Source: an uncultured Erysipelotrichaceae bacterium
GTDB taxonomy: Bacteria; Bacillota_I; Bacilli_A; RF39; UBA660
DNA length: 5,852 bases
Assembly: GCA_902783405.1 (NCBI GenBank)
Contig: CACZQZ010000081.1
Location: forward strand, 1 to 5,852
Direction: 5' to 3'
A program made the translations under genes and the position numbers. Of the stretch, positions 1 through 5,538 are shown in pieces. Within the stretch, counting starts at the first letter, position 1. Each line of letters begins with the position of its first letter. Below the pieces are notes generated by a model. The model was given only the letters and a program-made list of their open reading frames with translations, searched no databases and was not told the DNA's origin.

Positions 1-18
1 CCTTTCATTTACTTTTAC

Positions 19-46
19 TTGACATTTTACGTAGAAGTGATAAAAT
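19..46 (+). promoter_or_regulatory. Vegetative promoter of the HTH gene
   Basis: A perfect -35 box TTGACA lies at 19-24 and a -10 box TAAAAT at 41-46, preceded by TG at 38-39 (extended -10), with a 16-bp spacer. Transcription should begin near 53, so two upstream in-frame ATGs (45 and 51) fall in or beside the promoter and cannot be the translated start. The leader would be only about a dozen bases, with the ribosome binding site almost at the RNA 5' end. Confidence 0.75.
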
Positions 47-52
47 GATAAT

Positions 53-57
53 GGAGG
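53..57 (+). promoter_or_regulatory. Ribosome binding site deciding the HTH gene start
   Basis: GGAGG is 8 bases upstream of the ATG at 66. Neither the ATG at 45 nor the one at 51 has a Shine-Dalgarno sequence, and both overlap the promoter region, so the site fixes the start at 66. Confidence 0.8.
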
Positions 58-65
58 TTAAGCGT

Positions 66-857
66 ATGGAACGATTAAACGAAATATTACATGAACTTGG
101 TATTTCCAAAGTTAAATTAGCAAAGTTTTTGGGGGTTTCCCGTCAAATGATTTATAATTATCTTGAGTTAGATGATATTAATAAATGGCCAAAAGATAAA
201 AAAGTTTTGTTATTAAATTTATTAGGTGTTAAATCTGTAAGTGAAATTGATAAAATAAAAGTAAATACAGATTATATTTTATCTGTAGAAACTAGAATGA
301 ATACAATGCTTCAAAATTCAGAAAATGATGGCAACGCTTCATCTCTTGTTTTTGATAAAAAAATAGGGAAGAATAAACAACAATTATTAGAAAGTATTAT
401 GAAACTTTTAATTGAAAAATTAGAGGAAGATGAAGAAACTAAAAGTGATGAACACTATCAAATGTGTAAATACCTTTATAATTTCTTACAATCTATGGAT
501 ACTTCTAAAGAGAATAAATATATATTAGCTTATGTAGCAAAAGCAACAGGATTTGTAAAGCCTTTAGAATTTGCATTTAATGAAGAAGAACAATTTACTT
601 TTGAAAGTATATTATTTTCAGCAATGACCCTTTATACAAATGGTGGTGCATCTAAATCTAAGATTGCTGAATCACATAGAAGATTTGTAAATCAAATTGA
701 ACAAAAAATGGAAGAAAAGTTAAGTAGAACAATGGAATTAAATTCTGCTAAAGTACAAGCTTTAAAAGAATTAAACTATACAGAGATTAATGAAAGAAAT
801 GCTTCTGAAGTTCTTGCAAAAATTGTAGAAATTCAGTCTCGTAAAGTAGCAAATTAA
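66..857 (+). CDS. HTH (Cro/C1-like) DNA-binding protein, 263 aa, function unknown
   Basis: The start at 66 is chosen from the GGAGG site and the promoter position. Residues about 3-35 look like a Cro/C1-type helix-turn-helix: an ISKVKLAKFLGVS scaffold and turn followed by a recognition helix SRQMIYNYLE. Residues 36-60 (WPKDKKVLLLNLLGV) complete a small helical DNA-binding domain. The rest, about 65-263, is predicted mostly alpha-helical and charged, with a Lys/Glu-rich stretch near 105-127 and a long amphipathic C-terminal helix region (about 195-260). There are no membrane segments, signal peptide or catalytic motif, so it is probably a cytoplasmic DNA-binding protein. It is the last + strand gene before the dif-like site at 1360. 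It may be a transcription regulator, a phage-derived repressor-like protein or a terminus-associated DNA-binding protein, and the sequence does not distinguish these. The HTH call is fairly sure; the role is unknown. Confidence 0.85.
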   Translation: MERLNEILHELGISKVKLAKFLGVSRQMIYNYLELDDINKWPKDKKVLLLNLLGVKSVSEIDKIKVNTDYILSVETRMNTMLQNSENDGNASSLVFDKKIGKNKQQLLESIMKLLIEKLEEDEETKSDEHYQMCKYLYNFLQSMDTSKENKYILAYVAKATGFVKPLEFAFNEEEQFTFESILFSAMTLYTNGGASKSKIAESHRRFVNQIEQKMEEKLSRTMELNSAKVQALKELNYTEINERNASEVLAKIVEIQSRKVAN

Positions 858-865
858 AGTTTTTA

Positions 866-904
866 AAAATAGGGAAGGGAAGAGGACTTTTCTTTTTTAT
901 TTAA
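866..904 (+). terminator. Possible weak terminator after the HTH gene
   Basis: AAATAGGGAAG (866-876) can pair with CTTTTTTATTT (892-902) using several G-U pairs, and the region runs into T-rich sequence. The stem is weak and A-U rich. It is the only terminator-like element just after the stop at 857. Confidence 0.3.
872..879 (+). other. KOPS-like octamer pointing towards the dif-like site
   Basis: GGGAAGGG fits the E. coli FtsK-orienting polar sequence consensus GGGNAGGG, read on the + strand towards the dif-like site at 1360-1387, which is the direction expected on the left replichore. The motif is rare in such A+T-rich DNA, but this is a single occurrence, and the orienting sequence of this lineage is not known to me (B. 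subtilis uses GAGAAGGG). It also lies inside the possible terminator. Confidence 0.3.
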
Positions 905-1047
905 TATTTATTTTAATATATCTATCTAAAATTATGTTAATGTTATATTAATTTAATAATGTCTCAATATTTAGAATTATATATTACCTAAAAACATCAA
1001 TCAATAATGCTTATATATTCTTATCATGTATAGAGCAATTTAGTTTA

Positions 1048-1067
1048 AGTATTAAAAAATTAATACT
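1048..1067. repeat. Perfect 8-bp inverted repeat (hairpin)
   Basis: AGTATTAA (1048-1055), loop AAAA, TTAATACT (1060-1067). It has no T-tract on either side, so it is not a typical terminator. Its right arm overlaps the left arm of the longer stem at 1063-1130, so the two folds exclude each other. Confidence 0.55.
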
Positions 1068-1130
1068 CCCCCTACTTTAAAAATTTAATTCCCCTCTTCT
1101 CTTTTTTATAAAAATTGATAGGGGAGGTAT
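1063..1130. repeat. C/G-rich foldable island with competing pairings
   Basis: ATACTCCCCCTA (1063-1074) pairs with TAGGGGAGGTAT (1119-1130) with one C-A mismatch and one G-U pair. A second C-rich segment, TCCCCT (1090-1095), can instead pair perfectly with AGGGGA (1120-1125). These G/C runs stand out from surrounding A+T. No gene lies directly downstream on either strand, so it is not an obvious leader. It may be a structured RNA, a decayed terminator or a DNA structure. Confidence 0.4.
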
Positions 1131-1143
1131 AATTTATTATTTT

Positions 1144-1189
1144 TTTCATATAATATTATTTTTATATAAAAATATATAGTTATATGAAA
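1144..1189. repeat. Concentric inverted repeats
   Basis: An outer perfect 10-bp inverted repeat (TTTCATATAA 1144-1153, TTATATGAAA 1180-1189) encloses an 18-bp perfect palindrome centred on TATA (1157-1174). Their centres differ by one base. Low complexity makes inner palindromes common here, so only the nested arrangement is notable. Confidence 0.45.
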
Positions 1190-1359
1190 TTAATTACAAA
1201 ATAGTAATTACCTATAAAGTATGATAGGAAGTAAAAATGTTAAATAGTTATTTAAAATGTATTATAAAATATAAATATCTGTATATCATAATAATATAAA
1301 CTTTTAAAATTAATTTAATTAAAACAGAGAACTAATCAGCTTTTTATTTTAACTATATA

Positions 1360-1387
1360 ACTTGCGATAATGTATATTATGTTAACT
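1360..1387 (+). other. dif: dif-like chromosome dimer resolution site (XerC arm, centre, XerD arm)
   Basis: The 28-bp site reads as XerC arm ACTTGCGATAA (1360-1370), central hexamer TGTATA (1371-1376) and XerD arm TTATGTTAACT (1377-1387). Against E. coli dif as I recall it, positions 8-26 (ATAATGTATATTATGTTAA, 19 bases) are identical. The outer ACTT and AACT ends match the Bacillus form, with about 23 of 28 positions shared. The arms are imperfect inverted repeats (7 of 11 positions), as in known dif sites. In known systems XerC and XerD each cut one arm flanking the centre, activated by FtsK, to turn chromosome dimers into monomers at the septum. Supporting context is the switch in coding strand around the site and a XerD-like gene about 4 kb away. 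Alternatives are an attachment scar of a dif-integrating element, or a plasmid or phage resolution site. Confidence 0.88.
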
Positions 1388-1805
1388 TCTATAAAACTTA
1401 AAAATCTTCATAATATATATCTAATAAAATAATATATATTCCCTTTTCAAAAAAATTATAATAAGTCAAAAGAAGAATTTGGGTATTTTTCTATTTTGGA
1501 TATATTGTAAAATTAATATAATATAAATCACCTTCTTTATAGCACAATAATTTAAAAATTGTAAAACTATGAAGAAATCTTTAAAGTAATCAATTAGTTC
1601 ATTTAAATTAAAAGCATATATATATGAGAAACTAATATTTTTTCAAGCGAATAACAAACTTTTCTAAATTTATTTCTTTAAGTTTCTAAAAGACCTTTAG
1701 ATACATACCTATAAAAATATTAATAGTATTATGCATATGATAGTAATTTCTATTCTATATTTATATAAATTAATAACTTAATAGTATCTACTTATACTAT
1801 ACTAA

Positions 1806-1834
1806 AAAGAGTAGGGTACTCTCCCCTACTCTTT
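1806..1834 (-). terminator. Rho-independent terminator of the coiled-coil protein gene
   Basis: Perfect 11-bp stem: AAAGAGTAGGG (1806-1816) and CCCTACTCTTT (1824-1834) around a 7-base loop. It starts 11 bases after the stop codon of the - strand gene. Read on the - strand the stem ends in a run of five T; read on + the T run is short. It therefore mainly serves the - strand gene and keeps its transcript out of the dif region. Confidence 0.88.
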
Positions 1835-1845
1835 ATAAAAAGAAT

Positions 1846-2574
1846 TTAGATAATTTCTAAATTCTTTTGGAATCTTTTAGTTAATTGTTTAGGTCTATTT
1901 GTTAATGATTTTTCTTCTTGAGATGGATATAATTCTATGATATGTTTTTCCTTATTATATCTTCCTTTCATGCGAGAACTAAATCCAGATTTTTGAAATT
2001 TGTTATTTAATTCTATTAATCTATCATTTTGTACTTCATTAAGTTTTGTTGTAACCATTTGAATTTTTTCTTTTAATTCATCTAATTCAATATGCATAAT
2101 AGTTAATTCATTTGTAAGAAGATCTATATTACTTTCATTATCTTTGATTTTTCTAATTCTATTGCATAAAGAAGATAAATCATTCTGATTATTTTGAATT
2201 AAATTTTTAAAATTTCTATAAGTAAAAGCAGCAACCAGTGTAGAAACTAAAGCTGTTCCTGTTACAGTAATGGCTAATAAACCAGAAAGTGATGCAATAA
2301 TAGTAGCTATACCAAGAACTATTGTTTCTTTATATAAGAATCTTTTTATCATATTTGCCTTTTTTCTTTTAATAGTTTTCTTTATACGATTAATCTTATT
2401 TTCTAAATCCAAAACAGATTTTCCAGATGTTAATTTAATATTTTCATTTAAAAGTTTTAATTTTTCATTTGATAACTTTAAATATAAATTTCTTTTTGTA
2501 TTGTAAGATGAAATTTTAGTGTTTTTTTCTTCTTCTAATTCATTTAATAATTGTTCGCCAACAATTTCTCTCAT
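1846..2574 (-). CDS. Coiled-coil protein with central membrane hairpin, 242 aa, function unknown
   Basis: I do not recognise a family. The start at 2574 is chosen because GGGGG lies 8 bases upstream. A frame opening 13 codons earlier, at 2613, would begin upstream of the predicted transcription start. Residues about 5-78 are Lys/Glu/Leu-rich with coiled-coil character. Residues 84-118 are hydrophobic with small residues (IATIIASLSGLLAITVTGTA), long enough for two short membrane helices joined by a tight turn. Residues about 120-190 form a second coiled coil, and 195-242 is a basic tail (SSRMKGRYNKEK, RPKQLTKRFQK). There is no signal peptide. It is probably anchored in the inner membrane with both coiled-coil arms on one face, likely cytoplasmic given the positive charges. 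It is the first gene right of the dif-like site and diverges from the Asn-rich gene. It could be a membrane scaffold or a small phage-type membrane protein. The gene is sure; the function is unknown. Confidence 0.85.
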   Translation of the reverse strand: MREIVGEQLLNELEEEKNTKISSYNTKRNLYLKLSNEKLKLLNENIKLTSGKSVLDLENKINRIKKTIKRKKANMIKRFLYKETIVLGIATIIASLSGLLAITVTGTALVSTLVAAFTYRNFKNLIQNNQNDLSSLCNRIRKIKDNESNIDLLTNELTIMHIELDELKEKIQMVTTKLNEVQNDRLIELNNKFQKSGFSSRMKGRYNKEKHIIELYPSQEEKSLTNRPKQLTKRFQKNLEII

Positions 2575-2582
2575 AATATAAT

Positions 2583-2587
2583 CCCCC
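2583..2587 (-). promoter_or_regulatory. Ribosome binding site deciding the coiled-coil gene start
   Basis: Read on the - strand, AAAGGGGGA precedes ATG at 2574 with 8 bases between GGGGG and the start. No comparable site precedes the upstream ATG at 2613. Confidence 0.78.
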
Positions 2588-2603
2588 TTTTTTCTGATTG
2601 TGT

Positions 2604-2632
2604 ATAATATCAAAAAAAAGAGATTTTGTCAA
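2604..2632 (-). promoter_or_regulatory. Strong promoter of the coiled-coil protein gene
   Basis: On the - strand: TTGACA (2627-2632), a 17-bp spacer and TATTAT (2604-2609) preceded by TGA. Both boxes are near consensus. Transcription should begin near 2597, leaving a leader of about 22 bases with the ribosome binding site in it. Confidence 0.82.
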
Positions 2633-2633
2633 A

Positions 2634-2662
2634 TTGATAAATTTTTCAAAAAAAGTTATATT
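2634..2662 (+). promoter_or_regulatory. Promoter of the Asn-rich small gene
   Basis: TTGATA (2634-2639), a 17-bp spacer and TATATT (2657-2662). Transcription should begin near 2669, giving a leader of about 30 bases. Its -35 box is separated by one base from the -35 box of the divergent promoter, so two polymerases can hardly bind at once. Confidence 0.65.
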
Positions 2663-2700
2663 CCATAAAAAACATTCCATACTATTACTGGGTGATAAAA

Positions 2701-2889
2701 ATGAAAAAGAATAATGCAAAAGCAAAAGCTAATATGAATAGAAGTTGTAATTCAAGACAAAATAATGTAAATTCTAGACAAAATAATAATGTTAGTTCTA
2801 GAGAAAATAATAAAATAACTTCTAAATCAAATAATAAGGTCACAGATTCTAGAAATCAAATGGGTTTCGATGATGGTGATGATGAGTAA
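2701..2889 (+). CDS. Small Asn/Ser-rich repeat protein, 62 aa, function unknown
   Basis: The start at 2701 is preferred because GGGTGAT (2690-2696) fits a ribosome binding site 4 bases upstream. A GTG at 2692 is in frame but lies inside that site. The protein is low-complexity: a basic Lys/Ala/Asn head, then four or five degenerate 7-9-residue repeats (NSRQNNV, NSRQNNNV, SSRENNKI, TSKSNNKV, DSRNQ), then an acidic tail FDDGDDE. There is one Cys near residue 16, no hydrophobic segment and no fold expected, so it is probably disordered and soluble. Charge is polarised, basic to acidic. It has its own promoter, diverging from the membrane protein gene, and a shared terminator with the ZIP gene. 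It is the only rightward gene on this side of the dif-like site. Small Asn-rich proteins of sporeformers are a superficial resemblance only; no spore-protein motif is visible. Confidence 0.72.
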   Translation: MKKNNAKAKANMNRSCNSRQNNVNSRQNNNVSSRENNKITSKSNNKVTDSRNQMGFDDGDDE

Positions 2890-2890
2890 A

Positions 2891-2907
2891 TAGCTTTTGA
2901 TAAGCTA
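2891..2907 (+). repeat. Small hairpin after the Asn-rich gene stop
   Basis: TAGCTT (2891-2896), loop TTGAT, AAGCTA (2902-2907): a perfect 6-bp stem directly after the stop at 2889. There is no T-tract, so it is probably a 3' end structure upstream of the true terminator. Confidence 0.4.
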
Positions 2908-2916
2908 ACCCAAATG

Positions 2917-2942
2917 AAAAGAAACAAATTAATGTTTCTTTT
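2917..2942. terminator. Bidirectional terminator shared by convergent genes
   Basis: Perfect 10-bp stem AAAAGAAACA (2917-2926) and TGTTTCTTTT (2933-2942), loop AATTAA. Read on + it continues into TATTTTAT after the T run, and read on - it ends in TTTCTTTTCATTT. It therefore serves both the Asn-rich gene (+) and the ZIP gene (-), whose stop codon overlaps the stem by one base. Confidence 0.8.
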
Positions 2943-3682
2943 TATTTTATCATTTTGATAAATATCATAAATAAAAATCCTACAATAAAGGAAAAAATAG
3001 TTTTCTTATGTTGGTTATAAGATAAAGCCTCAGGAAGTAATTCTGTAGTGGAAATATAAATCATCATTCCTGCAATAAAAGAATATAAATTTCCCATAAA
3101 AATATTATTAATCCAAGGTCTTAATAAAAAATGAGCTAGAATTGCTCCAATTGGTTCTGAAATTCCAGCTATCAATGTATAAAGAAATGCTTTACTTTTG
3201 TTTTTTGTTGCATAATAAATAGGTATGGCTATCGTAACTCCTTCTGGTATATTATGAAGAGCAATCGAAAAAGCTAAAGAAAAACCTAAATGAATATTTT
3301 TTTCTGAGGTTAGATATGTTGCTATTCCTTCCGGTAAATTATGTAAAGCGATAACAATCATAGACACAATTCCAAGATGGTATAATTTATTATCTGTTTT
3401 GATATATTTATTTATCCATTTCGATAAAATAACGCCAATATTTGCAAATATTAAACTTAAAAGTAAGGAAATCGTGAAATTATATTTTTGATGTAATAAT
3501 AAAATTGCTTCTGGAAAGAGTTCCATCAATGATATTGATATCATAACTCCAGCAGCAAAACTTAAACAAATTGAGATAAGATTTTTCTTTTCTTTTGATT
3601 TTATCCATAAAAATAAAAATCCAATAAGTGTCGAAAGACCAGCTATTGTAGTAAGTAAAAAAGAGTAAGCATTTTGATTCAT
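2942..3682 (-). CDS. zupT: ZIP-family metal (zinc/divalent cation) transporter, ZupT-like, 246 aa
   Basis: This is an integral inner-membrane protein expected to import Zn2+ and possibly Fe2+, Mn2+ or other divalent cations. Its length is close to E. coli ZupT (about 257 aa). Family hallmarks are visible: HNLPEG at residues 114-119 and HNIPEG at 143-148, whose His, Asn and Glu line the metal path in adjacent helices, then SEPIGA at 175-180. Acidic LMELFPEA (about 52-59) and TELLPEA (about 213-219) lie in other helices. About eight hydrophobic segments can be picked out, with a short Lys-rich loop near 28-33 and few histidines in the variable loop. The start has AGGGTGA 4 bases upstream (3687-3693). 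It follows the ABC exporter gene by 65 bp with no convincing terminator and only a poor promoter candidate, so co-transcription is likely. Family is sure; the exact metal, and hence the symbol, is inferred. Confidence 0.9.
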   Translation of the reverse strand: MNQNAYSFLLTTIAGLSTLIGFLFLWIKSKEKKNLISICLSFAAGVMISISLMELFPEAILLLHQKYNFTISLLLSLIFANIGVILSKWINKYIKTDNKLYHLGIVSMIVIALHNLPEGIATYLTSEKNIHLGFSLAFSIALHNIPEGVTIAIPIYYATKNKSKAFLYTLIAGISEPIGAILAHFLLRPWINNIFMGNLYSFIAGMMIYISTTELLPEALSYNQHKKTIFSFIVGFLFMIFIKMIK

Positions 3683-3747
3683 AGAATCACCCTACTCCAC
3701 TCTATGTTTAAATTTAAAAGAATATGTACAACTTATAAAATATATAT

Positions 3748-5481
3748 TTACTCTTCTTTATTTATATTTTCACTTTCATATAACTTTTTATATTCCAAAG
3801 ATTTTTCAAGCAATTCTTGATGTGTTCCCTCACATACAATCTTTCCATCTTCTAAATATAAAATCCGATCAGTATTAATAATCGTCGAAAGTCTATGAGC
3901 AATAATTAAAATAGTATACTCCTTTTTCATGTGTTCGATTGCCTCTTGAATTTTACTTTGTGTTTCATTATCAAGTGCACTAGTTGCTTCATCAAATAAA
4001 ATAATTTCTGTTTTTTGAATTAAAGCTCTTGCGATAGCTAAACGTTGTCTTTGTCCGCCAGAAAGGGTTACTCCTCCTTCGCCTACAATAGTATCATATT
4101 GGTTTGGGAGTGATTTAATGAAATCATCTAAACAAGCTACTTTTAGCGCCTCTTTCATCTCATCCTCGGTTAAATCTCTTTTAACAAGTTTTAAATTATC
4201 TCTGATACTCATATTAAAAATATATGGATTTTGACTAATAATAGTAATATTTCCTCTAATCGAATCTTTATCTAAATCTTTGATATTTACCCCATCAATA
4301 GAAATAACCCCTTCATCAATATCATACATTTTACATAATAAATTAAAGATGGTTGTTTTTCCAGCACCACTTTTACCAACAAAAGCAACTGTTTCATTAG
4401 CATTTATTTTAAAACTTAAATGGTTTAATATTTTGGAATCATTATAACTGAATGAAACATCATTAAATTCAAAGTTTCCTTCAATTTTATCTAAATGTTT
4501 TTGACCAAATTGCTCTTTTTTAAATTCTTGATTATTTAGAATATCCTTAATTCTCTCTGCAGATAAATTAAAATCTTTTGCACCCTCTAATAAGTCTTGT
4601 GTAATATAACTAAAATTAGAAAGACTTGTGAAATAATTATATAAAACTAAAGCAATTGGTGCTGATAAAATATTTTGTTTCATTAAGAAAACTAGTAACA
4701 AAATAAGTAAAAAAGCATTTAATTCATAGATTTGCCAAGTAAATGATAGATATCTCCAAGAAGTTTTTTGCATATCTAAAAAAATAGTATTGGTTTTGTC
4801 AATTTTTTCATCTAACTTATCGATAAAATCTTTTTCACTATTTAACATTTTAATATCTCTAGAACCTCTAACCAATTCACCGATAAAACCTGACAATTTC
4901 TCATTAGATTTACGGTATCTTTCATCATCTCTTTTTTTTATATCTGTTCTTTTTTTCTCTAGTAAATAAGTGAATATAATCATCATTAACATATAGATGA
5001 AAACAAGTTTGTTTACGATAAAAATAGCAATCAATATACCAATATATTTAATGATATCTGTAATATTATCTAATACTGTACTAAATATTTCGGATAGCCT
5101 TCTTGTATCACTAGTTAATCTTTGAATAAAGATGCCACTACCCTTTTCATCTAAAACTTTATTTTCTATCTTTAAAATATTTTTCCCTAAGTCTTTTTCA
5201 ATATTCGAAAAAGATGTTTTATGTACATTTAAAATTAATCTTCTAAATAAACAATAACATAATACTTCTAGACAGCTTACAATCAAAATTACAAAAGCAA
5301 CAAAAATAATTTGAATGTAATGATTATTAGTAAGTTCAATAATTACTCTTGCACTTAACACAGGAAGAATAATTTTAAAAAAAATACTTAAAACGTTGAG
5401 AATTATAGATAAGATAAGATACTTCTTTTCTTCTTTCGCATAATTCCACGTAAATTTCAAATTTTGTATAAAGTCTTTCAT
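3748..5481 (-). CDS. ABC exporter half-transporter (fused membrane and ATPase domains), 577 aa
   Basis: This is a type IV (MsbA/LmrA-like) ABC exporter subunit in the inner membrane. The N-terminal domain (about 1-310) has six hydrophobic segments, near 20-44, 56-80, 135-155, 158-176, 250-268 and 275-293. The ATPase domain (about 335-577) is complete: A-loop Tyr346, Walker A GKSGAGKT (369-376), Q-loop Gln417, signature LSGGQ (473-477), Walker B IILFDE with catalytic Glu498, and H-loop His529. All key residues are canonical, so a homodimer would have two active sites. No partner half-transporter lies next to it, which favours a homodimer. The substrate (lipid, drug or peptide) cannot be read from sequence, and there is no peptidase domain. 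Its own promoter lies just after the xerD-like stop; AAGTGAT provides a weak ribosome binding site. Length is normal for the family. Confidence 0.95.
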   Translation of the reverse strand: MKDFIQNLKFTWNYAKEEKKYLILSIILNVLSIFFKIILPVLSARVIIELTNNHYIQIIFVAFVILIVSCLEVLCYCLFRRLILNVHKTSFSNIEKDLGKNILKIENKVLDEKGSGIFIQRLTSDTRRLSEIFSTVLDNITDIIKYIGILIAIFIVNKLVFIYMLMMIIFTYLLEKKRTDIKKRDDERYRKSNEKLSGFIGELVRGSRDIKMLNSEKDFIDKLDEKIDKTNTIFLDMQKTSWRYLSFTWQIYELNAFLLILLLVFLMKQNILSAPIALVLYNYFTSLSNFSYITQDLLEGAKDFNLSAERIKDILNNQEFKKEQFGQKHLDKIEGNFEFNDVSFSYNDSKILNHLSFKINANETVAFVGKSGAGKTTIFNLLCKMYDIDEGVISIDGVNIKDLDKDSIRGNITIISQNPYIFNMSIRDNLKLVKRDLTEDEMKEALKVACLDDFIKSLPNQYDTIVGEGGVTLSGGQRQRLAIARALIQKTEIILFDEATSALDNETQSKIQEAIEHMKKEYTILIIAHRLSTIINTDRILYLEDGKIVCEGTHQELLEKSLEYKKLYESENINKEE

Positions 5482-5506
5482 TTACATCACTTCTTTTTTT
5501 ATTTGT

Positions 5507-5535
5507 ATTATAAATTAAAAATTGTTTCATTTCAA
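5507..5535 (-). promoter_or_regulatory. Promoter of the ABC exporter gene
   Basis: On the - strand: TTGAAA (5530-5535), a 17-bp spacer and a perfect TATAAT (5507-5512). Transcription should begin near 5500, about 20 bases before the start codon. It sits directly after the stop of the recombinase gene. No terminator is visible between the two genes, so read-through from the recombinase is also possible. Confidence 0.8.
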
Positions 5536-5538
5536 GTA

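Larger units (their letters stand above)
858..1845. other. Long A+T-rich non-coding region between convergent genes, containing dif
   Basis: No open frame with gene-like length, composition and ribosome binding site appears on either strand. The region holds a weak terminator (about 866-904), a perfect 8-bp hairpin (1048-1067), a C/G-rich foldable island (1063-1130), concentric inverted repeats (1144-1189), a 7-bp hairpin (TAATTAC 1191-1197 with GTAATTA 1204-1210), the dif-like site (1360-1387), a direct repeat ATAATATATAT (1410-1420 and 1429-1439), a weak hairpin (AGAAGAAT 1471-1478 with ATTTTTCT 1485-1492) and the terminator of the next gene (1806-1834). The stretch 1500-1800 shows nothing I can support beyond A+T-rich sequence. 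Convergent genes need no promoters between them, so the length needs another explanation; a terminus region is one. Confidence 0.8.

Noticed and set aside
932..940. TTATGTTAA, the same core as the XerD arm of the dif-like site
   Set aside because: The adjoining centre and XerC-arm positions do not match (CTAAAA and a poor arm). A 9-base A+T-rich match alone is expected by chance, so it is not a second dif.
1237..1299. Tiny + frame MLNSYLKCIIKYKYLYIIII with AGGAAG just upstream
   Set aside because: The ribosome site is plausible and the end hydrophobic, but it has only 20 codons in A+T-rich filler, no promoter with a recognisable -35 box and no terminator.
1328..1360. Possible B. subtilis RTP or E. 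coli Tus Ter site near dif
   Set aside because: ACTAA occurs, but the remaining consensus positions of the RTP site do not follow, and no Tus-like core is present anywhere in the gap.
858..1845. tRNA, rRNA, CRISPR array or insertion sequence in the long gap
   Set aside because: I saw no cloverleaf with CCA-type arms, no regularly spaced repeats and no transposase fragment. Only A+T-rich direct and inverted repeats are present.
2270..2506. 78-codon + strand open frame
   Set aside because: It is antisense to the coiled-coil gene, is Phe/Leu-rich from A+T-rich antisense composition, and has no ribosome binding site.
2678..2685. CATACTAT, resembling the -10 box of sporulation sigma E or K promoters
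   Set aside because: Transcription would start inside or after the ribosome binding site of the Asn-rich gene, and no matching -35 is convincing. The vegetative promoter at 2634-2662 explains the gene better.
2540..2725. 61-codon - strand open frame across the divergent promoter region
   Set aside because: It overlaps both promoters and the starts of both flanking genes in another frame, with no supporting signals.
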